NCBI RefSeq assembly: GCF_003063435.1
Contig: NZ_NESL01000009.1
Coordinates: 54,879-118,878, forward strand
Direction: 5' to 3'
DNA from: Limnohabitans sp. 2KL-1
Lineage (GTDB): Bacteria > Pseudomonadota > Gammaproteobacteria > Burkholderiales > Burkholderiaceae_C
DNA length: 64,000 nucleotides
The first letter of the stretch is position 1; every line of letters begins with the position of its first letter. The translations under genes and the position numbers were made by a program. The notes under the pieces are model-generated. The model ran no database searches. It saw nothing but the letters and a program-made list of their open reading frames with translations, and had not been told where the DNA came from. Shown here piece after piece: positions 1-8,110 of the stretch.

Positions 1-245
1 ATGCCCACCCAGACGTGGTACAGCAGGGAAAGGATGACGCAGAAGGTCAGGACCTTCATCCATTGGGAAGCAAAAATGCCCGCCCACTCTTCGTAACCGA
101 TGGGGCCGGCGGTGAAGATCACCTGGGCCAGCAAGATCACAGTGAAAAGGGCCATCAAGGTGCCGGTCACGCGTTGTGCGAGCCAGTCACGGAAGCCATA
201 GCCAGCACCGGTCACGATGCGTTTGGAGCCGTAATTCACGGACAT
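1..245 (-). CDS. sdhD: Succinate dehydrogenase membrane anchor subunit (partial)
   Basis: This is the N-terminal part of the second membrane subunit of succinate dehydrogenase (complex II), which with SdhC holds heme b and the quinone site in the inner membrane. The reading frame starts at the ATG at 245 and runs off the left edge, so about 81 residues are visible. They begin MSVNYGSKRIVTGAGYG and contain RDWLAQRVTG, followed by two hydrophobic helices. The His in the LLYHVW stretch near residue 76 fits the heme-ligand position of the family. The gene starts 31 bases after sdhC ends, the usual sdhC-sdhD order, and sdhA and sdhB should follow outside the window. The assignment is firm by sequence and position; the C-terminus cannot be judged. 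Confidence 0.9.
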   Translation of the reverse strand, partial: MSVNYGSKRIVTGAGYGFRDWLAQRVTGTLMALFTVILLAQVIFTAGPIGYEEWAGIFASQWMKVLTFCVILSLLYHVWVG

Positions 246-276
246 AGGTCAGTTTCCTTTGTTGTTATGGGGCAGA

Positions 277-708
277 TCAGTACAAGCCAAACATCTTGGC
301 GCCGAGCACGGCGGTCAGGCCGATGCTGAGCACCAAGGTGACGATGGCGGAAGATTTGCCGAACTCTTTGGTGACGGCGTGGCAGATGTCCATGTACAGG
401 TGACGCAGACCGGCAATGAAATGGTGCAAGTACGCCCAGATCAGCGCCAGTGCCACCAGTTTCATGAACCAGCCGGGCACGAAGCCGATGCCGACATTGA
501 AGGCGGCCGACAGTTTGGCAAAGGAAATTTCGGAAGTGATCGAGCTGTCAAACATCCAGATGATGAGTGGCATCAGCAAAAACATCAGGAAACCGCTGAT
601 GCGGTGCAAGATGGAGACGATGCCCGCCGCCGGGAGGCGGTACGTGGGCAGGTCTTTCAAGGCGTTGATGTTGCGGAATTCAGGCCGCTTTCGGGCGAGT
701 TCAGTCAT
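277..708 (-). CDS. sdhC: Succinate dehydrogenase cytochrome b556 subunit
   Basis: This 143-residue protein is the first membrane subunit of succinate dehydrogenase and helps form the heme b and ubiquinone sites. It starts MTELARKRPEFRNINAL, and the motif LPAAGIVSILHRISGF (about residues 27-42) carries the conserved SxxHRxSG signature of SdhC. Three hydrophobic helices follow, with a histidine-rich HHFIAGLRHLYMD segment near residues 93-105 that matches the family heme-ligand region. I chose the ATG at 708 because an upstream extension to 780 does not resemble SdhC. The gene lies directly downstream of the gntR gene on the same strand and is the first gene of the sdh operon. Confidence 0.95.
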   Translation of the reverse strand: MTELARKRPEFRNINALKDLPTYRLPAAGIVSILHRISGFLMFLLMPLIIWMFDSSITSEISFAKLSAAFNVGIGFVPGWFMKLVALALIWAYLHHFIAGLRHLYMDICHAVTKEFGKSSAIVTLVLSIGLTAVLGAKMFGLY

Positions 709-837
709 GTGGGTACTTTCTGGATGTAACGCGTTCGTAATGGGGATGACAAACCGATGGATTCTATTGCAACGCAACAAACTGACATGAGCATTTCAGT
801 GACAGTTTTCAGAATGGGGTGCCACGGGCTTCAATGT

Positions 838-1623
838 TCAGTTCAATGCGTTGTGGTAGTGGTGTGTGTCGGTGCGGTAAAAGCCCCGTCGCAACTCCAT
901 CGGGGTGTCGTTGTAGGTGTAGGCAATGCGCTCGACACTGAGCAAAGGGGTGTTGACGGGCAATTGCAGCAAATCCCTTTGACCCTTGTCAGGTAAGACC
1001 GCCCGGATTTTCTCTTCGGCCCGCACCATGCGCACGCCGAATTCGGTTTCAAACAGGGCGTACATGGGGCCGTGGTAGTCGGCAAGGCGCTCGGCGGTCA
1101 GGCCTTTGAAGGGCGTGCCAGGCAGCCAAAGGTCTTCCAAAATGGTGGGGACGCCTGCAAACGACAGGACTCGGCGCACTTGCAACACGGCATCGCCAGG
1201 GCGTAAACCCAGCGCCCGTGCAATGTCTGCGGAGGCGCGCAAGCGCTTGCAGTCCACGATTTCACGTTGGGCCGGACCTTCTGTGTTCAGGTCGCCTTGG
1301 TCGGGGACCAGCTTCAAAAAGCGGTATTGCACCTGGTGCTCGGCATGCGTGGCCACAAAGGTGCCTTTGCCCTGTTTGCGGATGAGCAAATGGTCGTTGG
1401 CCAGTTCGTCAATGGCTTTGCGTACGGTGCCTTGGCTGACCCTGTAGCGGGCGGCGAGCTCCATCTCGCTGGGAATGGACTCCCCCGGCTTCCACTCGCT
1501 CGATTGCAGGCTTTGCAAAATCAGGCCCTTGATCTGCTGGTAGAGCGGACTGAAAGCGGGCGTGACGACGGGGGCTTCCTGTGCGGTTGCCGGGGCGTCG
1601 GTCTGAGGCGATGAGTTGTTCAT
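838..1623 (-). CDS. GntR-family transcriptional regulator with UTRA domain (HutC/FarR type)
   Basis: A 261-residue regulator. Residues about 25-95 form the GntR winged helix, with the typical PSEMELAARYRVSQGTVRKA helix-turn-helix and the wing LIRKQGKGTFVA. Residues about 110-255 form a UTRA ligand-binding domain ending with the YRTDTHHY stretch. It lies between sdhC (same strand, 129 bases downstream) and mdh (divergent), so a role in controlling TCA-cycle genes is a reasonable inference; the effector is unknown but is likely a small carboxylate or acyl compound. A perfect 12-bp palindrome sits in its own promoter, which suggests autoregulation. Start: the ATG at 1623, preceded on the minus strand by a GGA-rich stretch near 1626. 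Confidence 0.9.
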   Translation of the reverse strand: MNNSSPQTDAPATAQEAPVVTPAFSPLYQQIKGLILQSLQSSEWKPGESIPSEMELAARYRVSQGTVRKAIDELANDHLLIRKQGKGTFVATHAEHQVQYRFLKLVPDQGDLNTEGPAQREIVDCKRLRASADIARALGLRPGDAVLQVRRVLSFAGVPTILEDLWLPGTPFKGLTAERLADYHGPMYALFETEFGVRMVRAEEKIRAVLPDKGQRDLLQLPVNTPLLSVERIAYTYNDTPMELRRGFYRTDTHHYHNALN

Positions 1624-1667
1624 GGAGGAATGTCAGGCATGCAGGTCAGGTGCATGTCAGCTGCGCC

Positions 1668-1695
1668 ATCATATCTTATATAAGACATAAGACAA
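1668..1695 (-). promoter_or_regulatory. Predicted gntR promoter with embedded palindrome
   Basis: On the minus strand a -35-like TTGTCT (1690-1695) and a -10-like TATGAT (1668-1673) are separated by 16 bases. The spacer contains the perfect palindrome TCTTATATAAGA (1674-1685), which abuts the -10 box. A repressor bound here would block RNA polymerase. The promoter boxes are pattern matches, not mapped start sites. Confidence 0.5.
1674..1693. promoter_or_regulatory. Candidate GntR operator: 12-bp perfect palindrome plus a repeated half-site
   Basis: TCTTATATAAGA at 1674-1685 equals its own reverse complement. The half-site ATAAGAC at 1680-1686 is repeated directly at 1687-1693. The site sits between the divergent promoters of gntR and mdh and just upstream of the mdh -35 box. 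The same 12-bp palindrome occurs at 60015-60026. That it is the binding site of the neighbouring GntR regulator is an inference. Confidence 0.55.
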
Positions 1696-1696
1696 A

Positions 1697-1726
1697 TTGA
1701 CGGATCAGGGTTTTCGCGGGTACACT
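1697..1726 (+). promoter_or_regulatory. Predicted sigma-70 promoter of the mdh operon
   Basis: TTGACG (1697-1702) and TACACT (1721-1726) with an 18-base spacer make a good sigma-70-type promoter reading toward mdh. This leaves an untranslated leader of about 130 bases. The palindromic operator candidate lies immediately upstream of the -35 box. Confidence 0.5.
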
Positions 1727-1863
1727 CAATGGCTGTTTGCTAGCGCTTTCGACCTTGTTTGATGAGGCAGTTTGCGTGGGTCCGGCGCACCGGACGGCCT
1801 TGCTGACATGGATGTTGGCAATGGGCTGCAACCCTTGTTTTCATCACTTTGGAGTTTTCCACC

Positions 1864-2850
1864 ATGAGCAAAAAGCCCGTCCGCGTTGCCGTTACCGGCG
1901 CAGCAGGTCAAATCGGTTACGCATTGTTGTTCCGCATCGCCTCCGGCGAAATGCTGGGCAAAGACCAGCCCGTCATCCTGCAATTGCTCGAAGTGCCCGT
2001 CGAAGGCCCTCAAAAAGCGCTCAAGGGCGTGATGATGGAACTCGAAGACTGCGCGTTCCCATTGTTGGTGGGCATGGAAGCCCATGGCGACCCGATGACG
2101 GCTTTCAAAGACGTCGACTACGCTTTGCTGGTCGGTTCGCGTCCACGCGGCCCCGGCATGGAGCGCGCCGAGTTGCTCGCCATCAACGGTGCCATCTTCA
2201 CTGCCCAGGGCAAGGCCCTGAACGCTGTCGCTTCGCGTGACGTCAAAGTGCTGGTCGTGGGCAACCCTGCCAACACCAACGCCTACATCGCCATGAAGGC
2301 TGCGCCTGACCTGAAACCCGGCAACTTCACCGCCATGCTGCGTCTGGACCACAACCGCGCTGCTTCGCAAATCGCTGCCAAGACCGGCAAAGCCGTGGCC
2401 GACATCGAAAAACTGTGCGTCTGGGGCAACCACTCTCCAACGATGTACGCTGACTACCGCTTCGCCACCATCAAGGGCGAGTCTGTCAAGGCCATGATCA
2501 ACGACCAGGAATGGAATGCCAACGTGTTCTTGCCCACCGTCGGCAAGCGCGGCGCGGCCATCATCGAAGCCCGTGGCCTGTCTTCGGCTGCATCGGCTGC
2601 CAACGCCGCCATCGATCACATGCGCGACTGGGCCTTGGGCACCAACGGCAAGTGGGTCACCATGGGCATCCCATCGCAAGGCTGGTATGGCATTCCCAAA
2701 GATGTCATGTTCGGTTTCCCCGTCACCTGCGAAAACGGCGAATACAAAGTCGTGGAAGGTCTGGAGATCGACGCGTTCAGCCAGTCTTGCATCGACAAGA
2801 CCCTGAAAGAGTTGACCGACGAGCAAGCTGGCGTTGCTCACCTGATCTGA
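1864..2850 (+). CDS. mdh: Malate dehydrogenase
   Basis: NAD-dependent malate dehydrogenase (328 residues), which oxidises malate to oxaloacetate in the TCA cycle. The Rossmann loop [11 protein letters not shown] is at residues 10-20. The catalytic pair is visible as D162 and R165 in [10 protein letters not shown] and H190 in [13 protein letters not shown]. The length fits the proteobacterial type in the LDH-like MDH family. The ATG at 1864 follows a GGAG Shine-Dalgarno at 1851-1854; an in-frame TTG at 1849 overlaps that site and is less likely. It is the first gene of an apparent operon with the CitE-like lyase (19-base gap), a secreted protein and acnB. Confidence 0.97.
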   Translation: MSKKPVRVAVTGAAGQIGYALLFRIASGEMLGKDQPVILQLLEVPVEGPQKALKGVMMELEDCAFPLLVGMEAHGDPMTAFKDVDYALLVGSRPRGPGMERAELLAINGAIFTAQGKALNAVASRDVKVLVVGNPANTNAYIAMKAAPDLKPGNFTAMLRLDHNRAASQIAAKTGKAVADIEKLCVWGNHSPTMYADYRFATIKGESVKAMINDQEWNANVFLPTVGKRGAAIIEARGLSSAASAANAAIDHMRDWALGTNGKWVTMGIPSQGWYGIPKDVMFGFPVTCENGEYKVVEGLEIDAFSQSCIDKTLKELTDEQAGVAHLI

Positions 2851-2869
2851 TTCTCAGCAGAGAAACAGA

Positions 2870-3889
2870 GTGAGTCATCCGCGCAACATTTTGCTGGGGG
2901 CGCAAGCCGGTAGCGTGCAGCTGCCGGTTTGTGACCATTACAGCGGAGTGGAAGCGCGGATGCGCAAGAGCCTGCAACTGCAGGCCGACATGACGCAAGA
3001 GTTTGGCACCTGCGTCTTTGATGTCACCCTGGACTGTGAAGATGGCGCACCCGTCGGCGGCGAAGCCGAACACGCTGCACTGGTCACCGAACTGGCCCTG
3101 ACCACCACCGCAGCCACGCCCGATGCCCGCATCGCGGTGCGCGTCCACCCTGTGGACCACCCCAGTTTTGAAGCCGACATGGCCCACATCGCAGGCCGAG
3201 CTGGCCGGGTTTTGACGCACATCATGGTGCCCAAAGTCGAAACCGTGGCCGATGTCGAGCACGTCCAAGCTGCCCTGCTGGCCGCCGGTGCCCCTGATCT
3301 GCCTTTGCATGTGCTGATCGAGTCGCCCGCCGCCGTGCACCGCGCTTTTGACATCGCCGCCCACCCCCGTGTGCAGTCGCTCAGCTTTGGCCTGATGGAC
3401 TTTGTCTCGGCCCATGGCGGCGCGATTCCGGCTGACGGCATGGGTATCCAGGGTCAGTTCACGCACCCGCTGGTGCTGCGCGCCAAGCTCGAGATCGCCA
3501 GTGCCTGCCATGCCCACGGCAAAGTGCCCTCGCACTGCGTGGTCACCGAATTCAAGAACCCCGATGCCATCCGCCAAGCGGCCCAAAAAGCCGCCCGCGA
3601 GCTGGGTTACACCCGCATGTGGAGCATCCACCCCGACCAGATCCGCCCCATCCTGGAGGCCATGGCCCCCAGCGAAGCGCAAATTGGCCAAGCCAGCGAC
3701 ATCATTGCCGCTGCGCACGCCGCCGACTGGGCACCCATCAGCCATACCGGTCAGCTGCATGACCGCGCCAGCTACCGGTTTTTCTGGCAATTGCTGGAGC
3801 GCGCCCACCAGACCGGGCGGCACCTGCCCCCAGAAATTCAGGCCTTTTTTGATGCCAGTACCTTGGCCCCGGAGCGCAGCCCGTCATGA
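2870..3889 (+). CDS. CitE-like CoA-ester lyase (HpcH/HpaI aldolase family)
   Basis: A 339-residue TIM-barrel protein of the citrate lyase beta-subunit/malyl-CoA lyase group. It shows the family pattern TLDCEDGAP near residue 50 (acidic metal ligands), AVRVHPVDHP near residue 85, MVPKVETVADV near residue 118 and LIESPAAVHRAFDIAAHPR near residues 148-166. No CitD, CitF or citrate lyase genes are nearby, so it does not belong to a classic citrate lyase. In this setting between mdh and acnB it probably makes or cleaves a C4/C5 acyl-CoA ester such as malyl- or citramalyl-CoA, but the substrate cannot be read from the sequence. It starts with GTG at 2870 and overlaps the next gene by four bases (ATGA), so translation is likely coupled. 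Confidence 0.85.
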   Translation: MSHPRNILLGAQAGSVQLPVCDHYSGVEARMRKSLQLQADMTQEFGTCVFDVTLDCEDGAPVGGEAEHAALVTELALTTTAATPDARIAVRVHPVDHPSFEADMAHIAGRAGRVLTHIMVPKVETVADVEHVQAALLAAGAPDLPLHVLIESPAAVHRAFDIAAHPRVQSLSFGLMDFVSAHGGAIPADGMGIQGQFTHPLVLRAKLEIASACHAHGKVPSHCVVTEFKNPDAIRQAAQKAARELGYTRMWSIHPDQIRPILEAMAPSEAQIGQASDIIAAAHAADWAPISHTGQLHDRASYRFFWQLLERAHQTGRHLPPEIQAFFDASTLAPERSPS

Positions 3890-4809
3890 TGCGCACTGAA
3901 TTGAAAGGGTTTTTGATGTCCGAAACCATGCACGTTCTGGTCTGCGCTCTGCTTTTGCTGCCCGTTGTGGCCCACAGTCAGAGCAAACCCAACGCCAAGA
4001 CGCCTTCGGCCCAGGCGACTTCAGCGGCCAAAGCACGCGCGGATGCCGATGTCGTGGCACGCCTGCAGGCCCAGGCCGTTGCCGAGGCGGCGGCCAAAGC
4101 GCGCCCATTGGCCAGCCCAGCTCAGCGCTTGACAGGCCGAGGTGATGTTCCTGCGGGCTGGTCCGGTGTGGGAAGTTCGCCCGCCATGACGGCCACAGCT
4201 ACATCTACAGCGACCGCCACACCCCGTACAGCCGAAGTCATTCCGCCTGCACCTGTCGAGGCGGCGCCTGTCGAGGCGGCGCCTGTCTGGCGCGCTGTTG
4301 TGCCATCTGCCGCCTTGCCTTTGAGCGCTGCTGCTGTGGCGGCCCCAGCGGTGCAGGCACCTGTGTTGCTGACTCCGCAGGCACAGACGCCAGTGGCGTC
4401 GTCGGCACCCGCAAAGCCCCAGACCTTGGACGGTGCCGATCAGGTTTCGCAAGAATTGGCGATCGCCCAGCAAATTCATCAAGGTGTGTTGCCTTGCGAA
4501 ATGGGTGCCAGCGTGCGTGTGGAGGCCGATGTCGCGCAGCCGGGTTACTTCAACGTACTCGGCAAAGGTTTTCGCTACCGTATGTACCCCGTGCGCACCA
4601 GCACCGGCGCATTGCGACTGGAAGACAAAAAAGCCGGTGCCGTGTGGTTGCAACTGGCCAACAAGTCCATGTTGATGGACCAGAAAAAAGGCCGACGCAT
4701 GGCCGATGAATGCGCCCACCCCGAACAAGTGGCCTATGGCCAAGCCATGAAAACCAACCCGCCGCCCAGCTTGTTTGACAAAACAGGCATGGGCAGATCC
4801 AACGATTGA
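3886..4809 (+). CDS. Secreted Ala/Pro-rich protein of unknown function
   Basis: A 307-residue protein not assigned to a known family. A signal peptide is visible (hydrophobic [18 protein letters not shown], predicted cleavage after VVAHS or AHSQS). Residues about 35-185 are low-complexity Ala/Pro/Thr/Val sequence that looks like a disordered linker. Residues about 190-305 form a denser domain containing [35 protein letters not shown] and a cluster of charged residues with two cysteines (PCEMG and DECAHP), suggesting a disulphide-stabilised periplasmic domain. Start choice is open: ATG at 3886 is coupled to the stop of the preceding gene, and ATG at 3916 has a GAAAGGG ribosome-binding site at 3903-3909. 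Its position between TCA-cycle genes is odd for an exported protein. Confidence 0.75.
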   Translation: MMRTELKGFLMSETMHVLVCALLLLPVVAHSQSKPNAKTPSAQATSAAKARADADVVARLQAQAVAEAAAKARPLASPAQRLTGRGDVPAGWSGVGSSPAMTATATSTATATPRTAEVIPPAPVEAAPVEAAPVWRAVVPSAALPLSAAAVAAPAVQAPVLLTPQAQTPVASSAPAKPQTLDGADQVSQELAIAQQIHQGVLPCEMGASVRVEADVAQPGYFNVLGKGFRYRMYPVRTSTGALRLEDKKAGAVWLQLANKSMLMDQKKGRRMADECAHPEQVAYGQAMKTNPPPSLFDKTGMGRSND

Positions 4810-4832
4810 CTTTGACTGACCGGAGAAAAACC

Positions 4833-7424
4833 ATGTTGAAAACCTACCGCGAACACGCAGCCGAACGCACGGCATTGGGCATCCCGCCCTTGCCACTTGA
4901 TGCCAAGCAAGTGGCAGATTTGATCGAGTTGATCAAGAACCCACCCGCTGGCGAAGAAGCTTTCCTGATGGACTTGCTGACCCACCGCGTGCCACCAGGC
5001 GTGGACGATGCGGCCAAGGTCAAGGCCTCCTTTTTGGCCGCTGTTGCGCACGGCGAAATCAGCGTGGGTTTGGTCTCCAAGGCCAAGGCCACCGAACTGC
5101 TCGGCACCATGGTGGGCGGCTACAACGTGCACCCCCTGATCGAGCTGCTTGACAACGCTGAAGTCGCTGATGTGGCCGCACAAGGCCTGAAGAAGACGCT
5201 GCTGATGTTCGACTTCTTCAACGATGTCGCTGAAAAAGCCAAGGCCGGCAACGCCAAGGCCAAAGAAGTCATCCAAAGCTGGGCCGACGCCGAGTGGTTC
5301 ACCACCCGGCCTGAAGTCGAGAAAAAAATCACCATCACCGTGTTCAAGGTCCCAGGCGAGACCAACACCGACGACCTGTCGCCAGCGCCAGATGCATGGA
5401 GCCGCCCGGACATTCCATTGCACTACCTGGCCATGTTGAAAAACACCCGCGAAGGTGCACCCTTCAAGCCTGAAGAAGACGGCAAGCGCGGCCCCATGGC
5501 CATGATTGAAGAGCTGAAGAAAAAAGGCCATTTGGTGTCTTATGTGGGCGACGTGGTGGGCACAGGTTCCAGCCGTAAATCGGCCACCAACAGCATCATC
5601 TGGGGCTTTGGTGAAGACATTCCGTTTGTGCCCAACAAGCGTTTTGGTGGCGTGACCTTGGGCGGCAAGATCGCCCCCATCTTTTTCAACACCCAGGAAG
5701 ACTCCGGTGCATTGCCGATCGAAGTGGATGTGACCGCACTCAACATGGGTGACGTGGTGGACGTGTTGCCCTACGACGGCAAGATCGTGCGCAACGGCGA
5801 AACTGTCACCACCTTCCAACTCAAGAGCGATGTGCTGTTTGACGAAGTGCGCGCTGGTGGCCGCATCAACCTGATCATTGGCCGCAGCTTGACCGCCAAA
5901 GCCCGCGAATTTTTGGGTCTGCCCGCATCCACCGTGTTCCGCTTGCCGACTGCGCCTGTCGCCACGAAGGCCGGTTTCACGCTGGCGCAAAAGATGGTCG
6001 GTCGTGCGGTCGGTTTGCCAGAAGGCCAAGGCGTTCGCCCCGGCACCTACTGCGAACCCAAGATGACCACCGTGGGTTCGCAAGACACCACCGGCCCGAT
6101 GACCCGCGACGAGCTGAAAGACCTGGCCTGCCTGGGCTTCTCGGCCGACATGGTCATGCAATCGTTCTGCCACACCGCCGCTTACCCCAAGGCGGTGGAC
6201 GTCAAAACACACCGCGAACTGCCCGCCTTCATCAGTAACCGTGGTGGCGTTTCGCTGCGTCCCGGTGATGGCGTGATCCACAGCTGGCTCAACCGCCTGC
6301 TGTTGCCCGACACCGTCGGCACCGGTGGCGACTCGCACACCCGCTTCCCCATCGGCATCAGCTTCCCCGCTGGCTCCGGTTTGGTGGCTTTCGGCGCCGC
6401 CACAGGCGTCATGCCTTTGGACATGCCCGAGTCCATCCTGGTGCGCTTCAAAGGCGAGATGCAGCCTGGCGTGACCTTGCGCGATCTGGTGCACGCGATT
6501 CCGCTTTACGCCATCAAGCAAGGCCTGCTGACCGTGGCCAAGGCCGGCAAGATCAACGAGTTCTCGGGCCGCATCCTGGAAATCGAAGGCCTGCCCAACC
6601 TCAAGGTCGAGCAAGCGTTTGAGCTGTCCGACGCGTCTGCCGAGCGCTCTGCCGCCGGTTGCACCATCAAGCTCAACAAGGAGCCCGTGCAGGAATACCT
6701 CAAGTCGAACGTGGTTCTGATGAAGAACATGATCGCTGACGGCTATGCCGACGCCCGCACCCTGGCCCGCCGCATCGAGAAAGTCGAAGCTTGGCTGGCC
6801 GCGCCCAACCTGCTCGAAGCCGACAAAGACGCCGAATACGCGCACGTCATCGAGATTGATCTGGCCGACATCAAGGAACCCATCGTTTGCTGCCCCAACG
6901 ATCCGGACGACGCCAAGTTCCTGTCGCAAGTGGCAGGCACCAAGATCGACGAAGCCTTCATCGGTTCGTGCATGACCAACATCGGTCACTTCCGCGCAGC
7001 CGCCAAGCTGCTCGGCGGCCAGCGCGACATCCCGGTCAAGCTGTGGGTCGCCCCACCGACCAAGATGGACGAAAGCGAGCTGATCAAAGAAGGTCACTAC
7101 GCTGCATTCGGCACCGCCGGTGCCCGGACTGAGATGCCCGGCTGCTCGCTGTGCATGGGCAACCAAGCCCAAGTGCGCGAAGGCGCTACCGTGGTGTCCA
7201 CCTCGACCCGCAACTTCCCCAACCGTCTGGGCAAAAACACCAACGTGTATTTGGCTTCTGCCGAGTTGGCCGCCATCACCTCCAAGATGGGCCAGTTCCC
7301 CACCGTGGCCGAGTACCACGAAGCCATGGGTGTGGTGAACAAAGACGGCGAAGCCATCTACAAGTACCTGAACTTCAACCAGATCGAAGAGTACGTGGAA
7401 ACGGCCAAGGGCGTGACCGCCTGA
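4833..7424 (+). CDS. acnB: Aconitate hydratase B
   Basis: Aconitase B (863 residues) interconverts citrate and isocitrate using a [4Fe-4S] cluster. The N-terminal HEAT-like domain specific to AcnB precedes the swivel domain and the cluster-binding core. The three cluster cysteines are C713 ([10 protein letters not shown]) and C771 and C774 (GCSLCMGNQ). Length and cysteine spacing fit the E. coli-type AcnB. The start is the ATG at 4833 after a GGAGAA ribosome-binding site; an upstream in-frame ATG at 4806 lacks one. The gene starts 23 bases after the preceding one and ends the operon, followed 20 bases later by a strong terminator. Confidence 0.97.
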   Translation: MLKTYREHAAERTALGIPPLPLDAKQVADLIELIKNPPAGEEAFLMDLLTHRVPPGVDDAAKVKASFLAAVAHGEISVGLVSKAKATELLGTMVGGYNVHPLIELLDNAEVADVAAQGLKKTLLMFDFFNDVAEKAKAGNAKAKEVIQSWADAEWFTTRPEVEKKITITVFKVPGETNTDDLSPAPDAWSRPDIPLHYLAMLKNTREGAPFKPEEDGKRGPMAMIEELKKKGHLVSYVGDVVGTGSSRKSATNSIIWGFGEDIPFVPNKRFGGVTLGGKIAPIFFNTQEDSGALPIEVDVTALNMGDVVDVLPYDGKIVRNGETVTTFQLKSDVLFDEVRAGGRINLIIGRSLTAKAREFLGLPASTVFRLPTAPVATKAGFTLAQKMVGRAVGLPEGQGVRPGTYCEPKMTTVGSQDTTGPMTRDELKDLACLGFSADMVMQSFCHTAAYPKAVDVKTHRELPAFISNRGGVSLRPGDGVIHSWLNRLLLPDTVGTGGDSHTRFPIGISFPAGSGLVAFGAATGVMPLDMPESILVRFKGEMQPGVTLRDLVHAIPLYAIKQGLLTVAKAGKINEFSGRILEIEGLPNLKVEQAFELSDASAERSAAGCTIKLNKEPVQEYLKSNVVLMKNMIADGYADARTLARRIEKVEAWLAAPNLLEADKDAEYAHVIEIDLADIKEPIVCCPNDPDDAKFLSQVAGTKIDEAFIGSCMTNIGHFRAAAKLLGGQRDIPVKLWVAPPTKMDESELIKEGHYAAFGTAGARTEMPGCSLCMGNQAQVREGATVVSTSTRNFPNRLGKNTNVYLASAELAAITSKMGQFPTVAEYHEAMGVVNKDGEAIYKYLNFNQIEEYVETAKGVTA

Positions 7425-7444
7425 TCAACCCCGCGTGGATCACA

Positions 7445-7479
7445 AGCCCCGTCAGCGAAAGCTGACTGGGCTTTTTTTT
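7445..7479 (+). terminator. Rho-independent terminator after acnB
   Basis: A 12-bp stem (7445-7456 with 7461-7472, one C/T mismatch) closes a GAAA tetraloop and runs into an eight-T tract from 7472. This is a strong intrinsic terminator for the mdh-acnB operon and separates it from the giant gene. Confidence 0.9.
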
Positions 7480-7774
7480 ACCCTTAACCCCTCGTTTTTT
7501 GCAAATTTATGGGTTTTCAAGGGCGTCTTGCCCCTTGATGGTGCATGGCTGTCTTGGTATTCATGAATTTAGTATTTAAATAGCAATTACTGTATTTTTA
7601 GAACACAAAAATGGCTGCTCAAGCGAAATTTTTAAGTTAAAATTTAATAAAACAATTTTGTTATTTTGTGATATTTGTTGATTTCAAATACCACTTAATG
7701 AATCTTATTTCAATTGAATTTCAGTATTTTCAGATGCTGATTCATGAGCCAACTTAACCCGATTGAGCACCCTG
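7480..7774. other. AT-rich intergenic region upstream of the giant adhesin gene
   Basis: About 295 bases with no supportable gene. The base composition breaks sharply from its GC-rich surroundings: 7621-7680 contains only 10 G or C in 60. It holds a palindrome ATTCATGAAT (7559-7568) and the inverted repeat AACAA-TT-TTGTT (7651-7662), and many A/T runs. I cannot fix a promoter confidently. Such AT-rich DNA is a typical target of xenogeneic silencers of the H-NS/MvaT class and is common upstream of large surface-protein genes; that is inference. Confidence 0.6.
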
Positions 7775-8110
7775 ATGACGACCAACGTACAAATCATCAT
7801 GACCAGCCGCGCTGCCTTGCCGCATTCCACCTTTGTTCACAAGGGACAAGGCGCCAAAGGTCAGCCCACTGTGATGAAGGCGATGCCGGGTGCGCGCTAC
7901 GAGATCAAGGACTTGGCGCCGGCAGAACAGTCGGTGCCACCCAAAATCAAGTTGCAGCGGGTGGGCAAAGACTTGAACGTCTGGTTCGATGGGGAGTCGC
8001 ATGCCGACCTGATCATTGAGGACTACTTTACTGAGCCGAAGTCGGAGGGGCCAAACAGTTTGTACGGTCACACCGAGAGCGGGCAGTTGCACGAATACGT
8101 GTTGCCTGAA
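7775..8110 (+). other. BapA-type N-terminal prefix domain of the giant adhesin
   Basis: The first ~110 residues show the pattern of a beta-rich prefix seen in BapA/LapF-type adhesins: a hydrophobic-basic strand (KIKLQRVGKDLNVWFDG) followed by DLIIEDYF and then a Tyr/Leu-rich segment. It is followed by a Gly/Ala-rich hydrophobic segment up to about 8280 that includes a di-alanine LAAV at 8258-8269. In LapA-type proteins a di-alanine in this region is cut by LapG; whether that applies here is unknown. Confidence 0.55.

Noticed and set aside
4734..7319. An 861-codon open frame antisense to acnB
   Set aside because: It lies wholly opposite a well-supported gene and reflects third-position GC bias. 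Its translation (His/Gly/Val-rich) matches no family.
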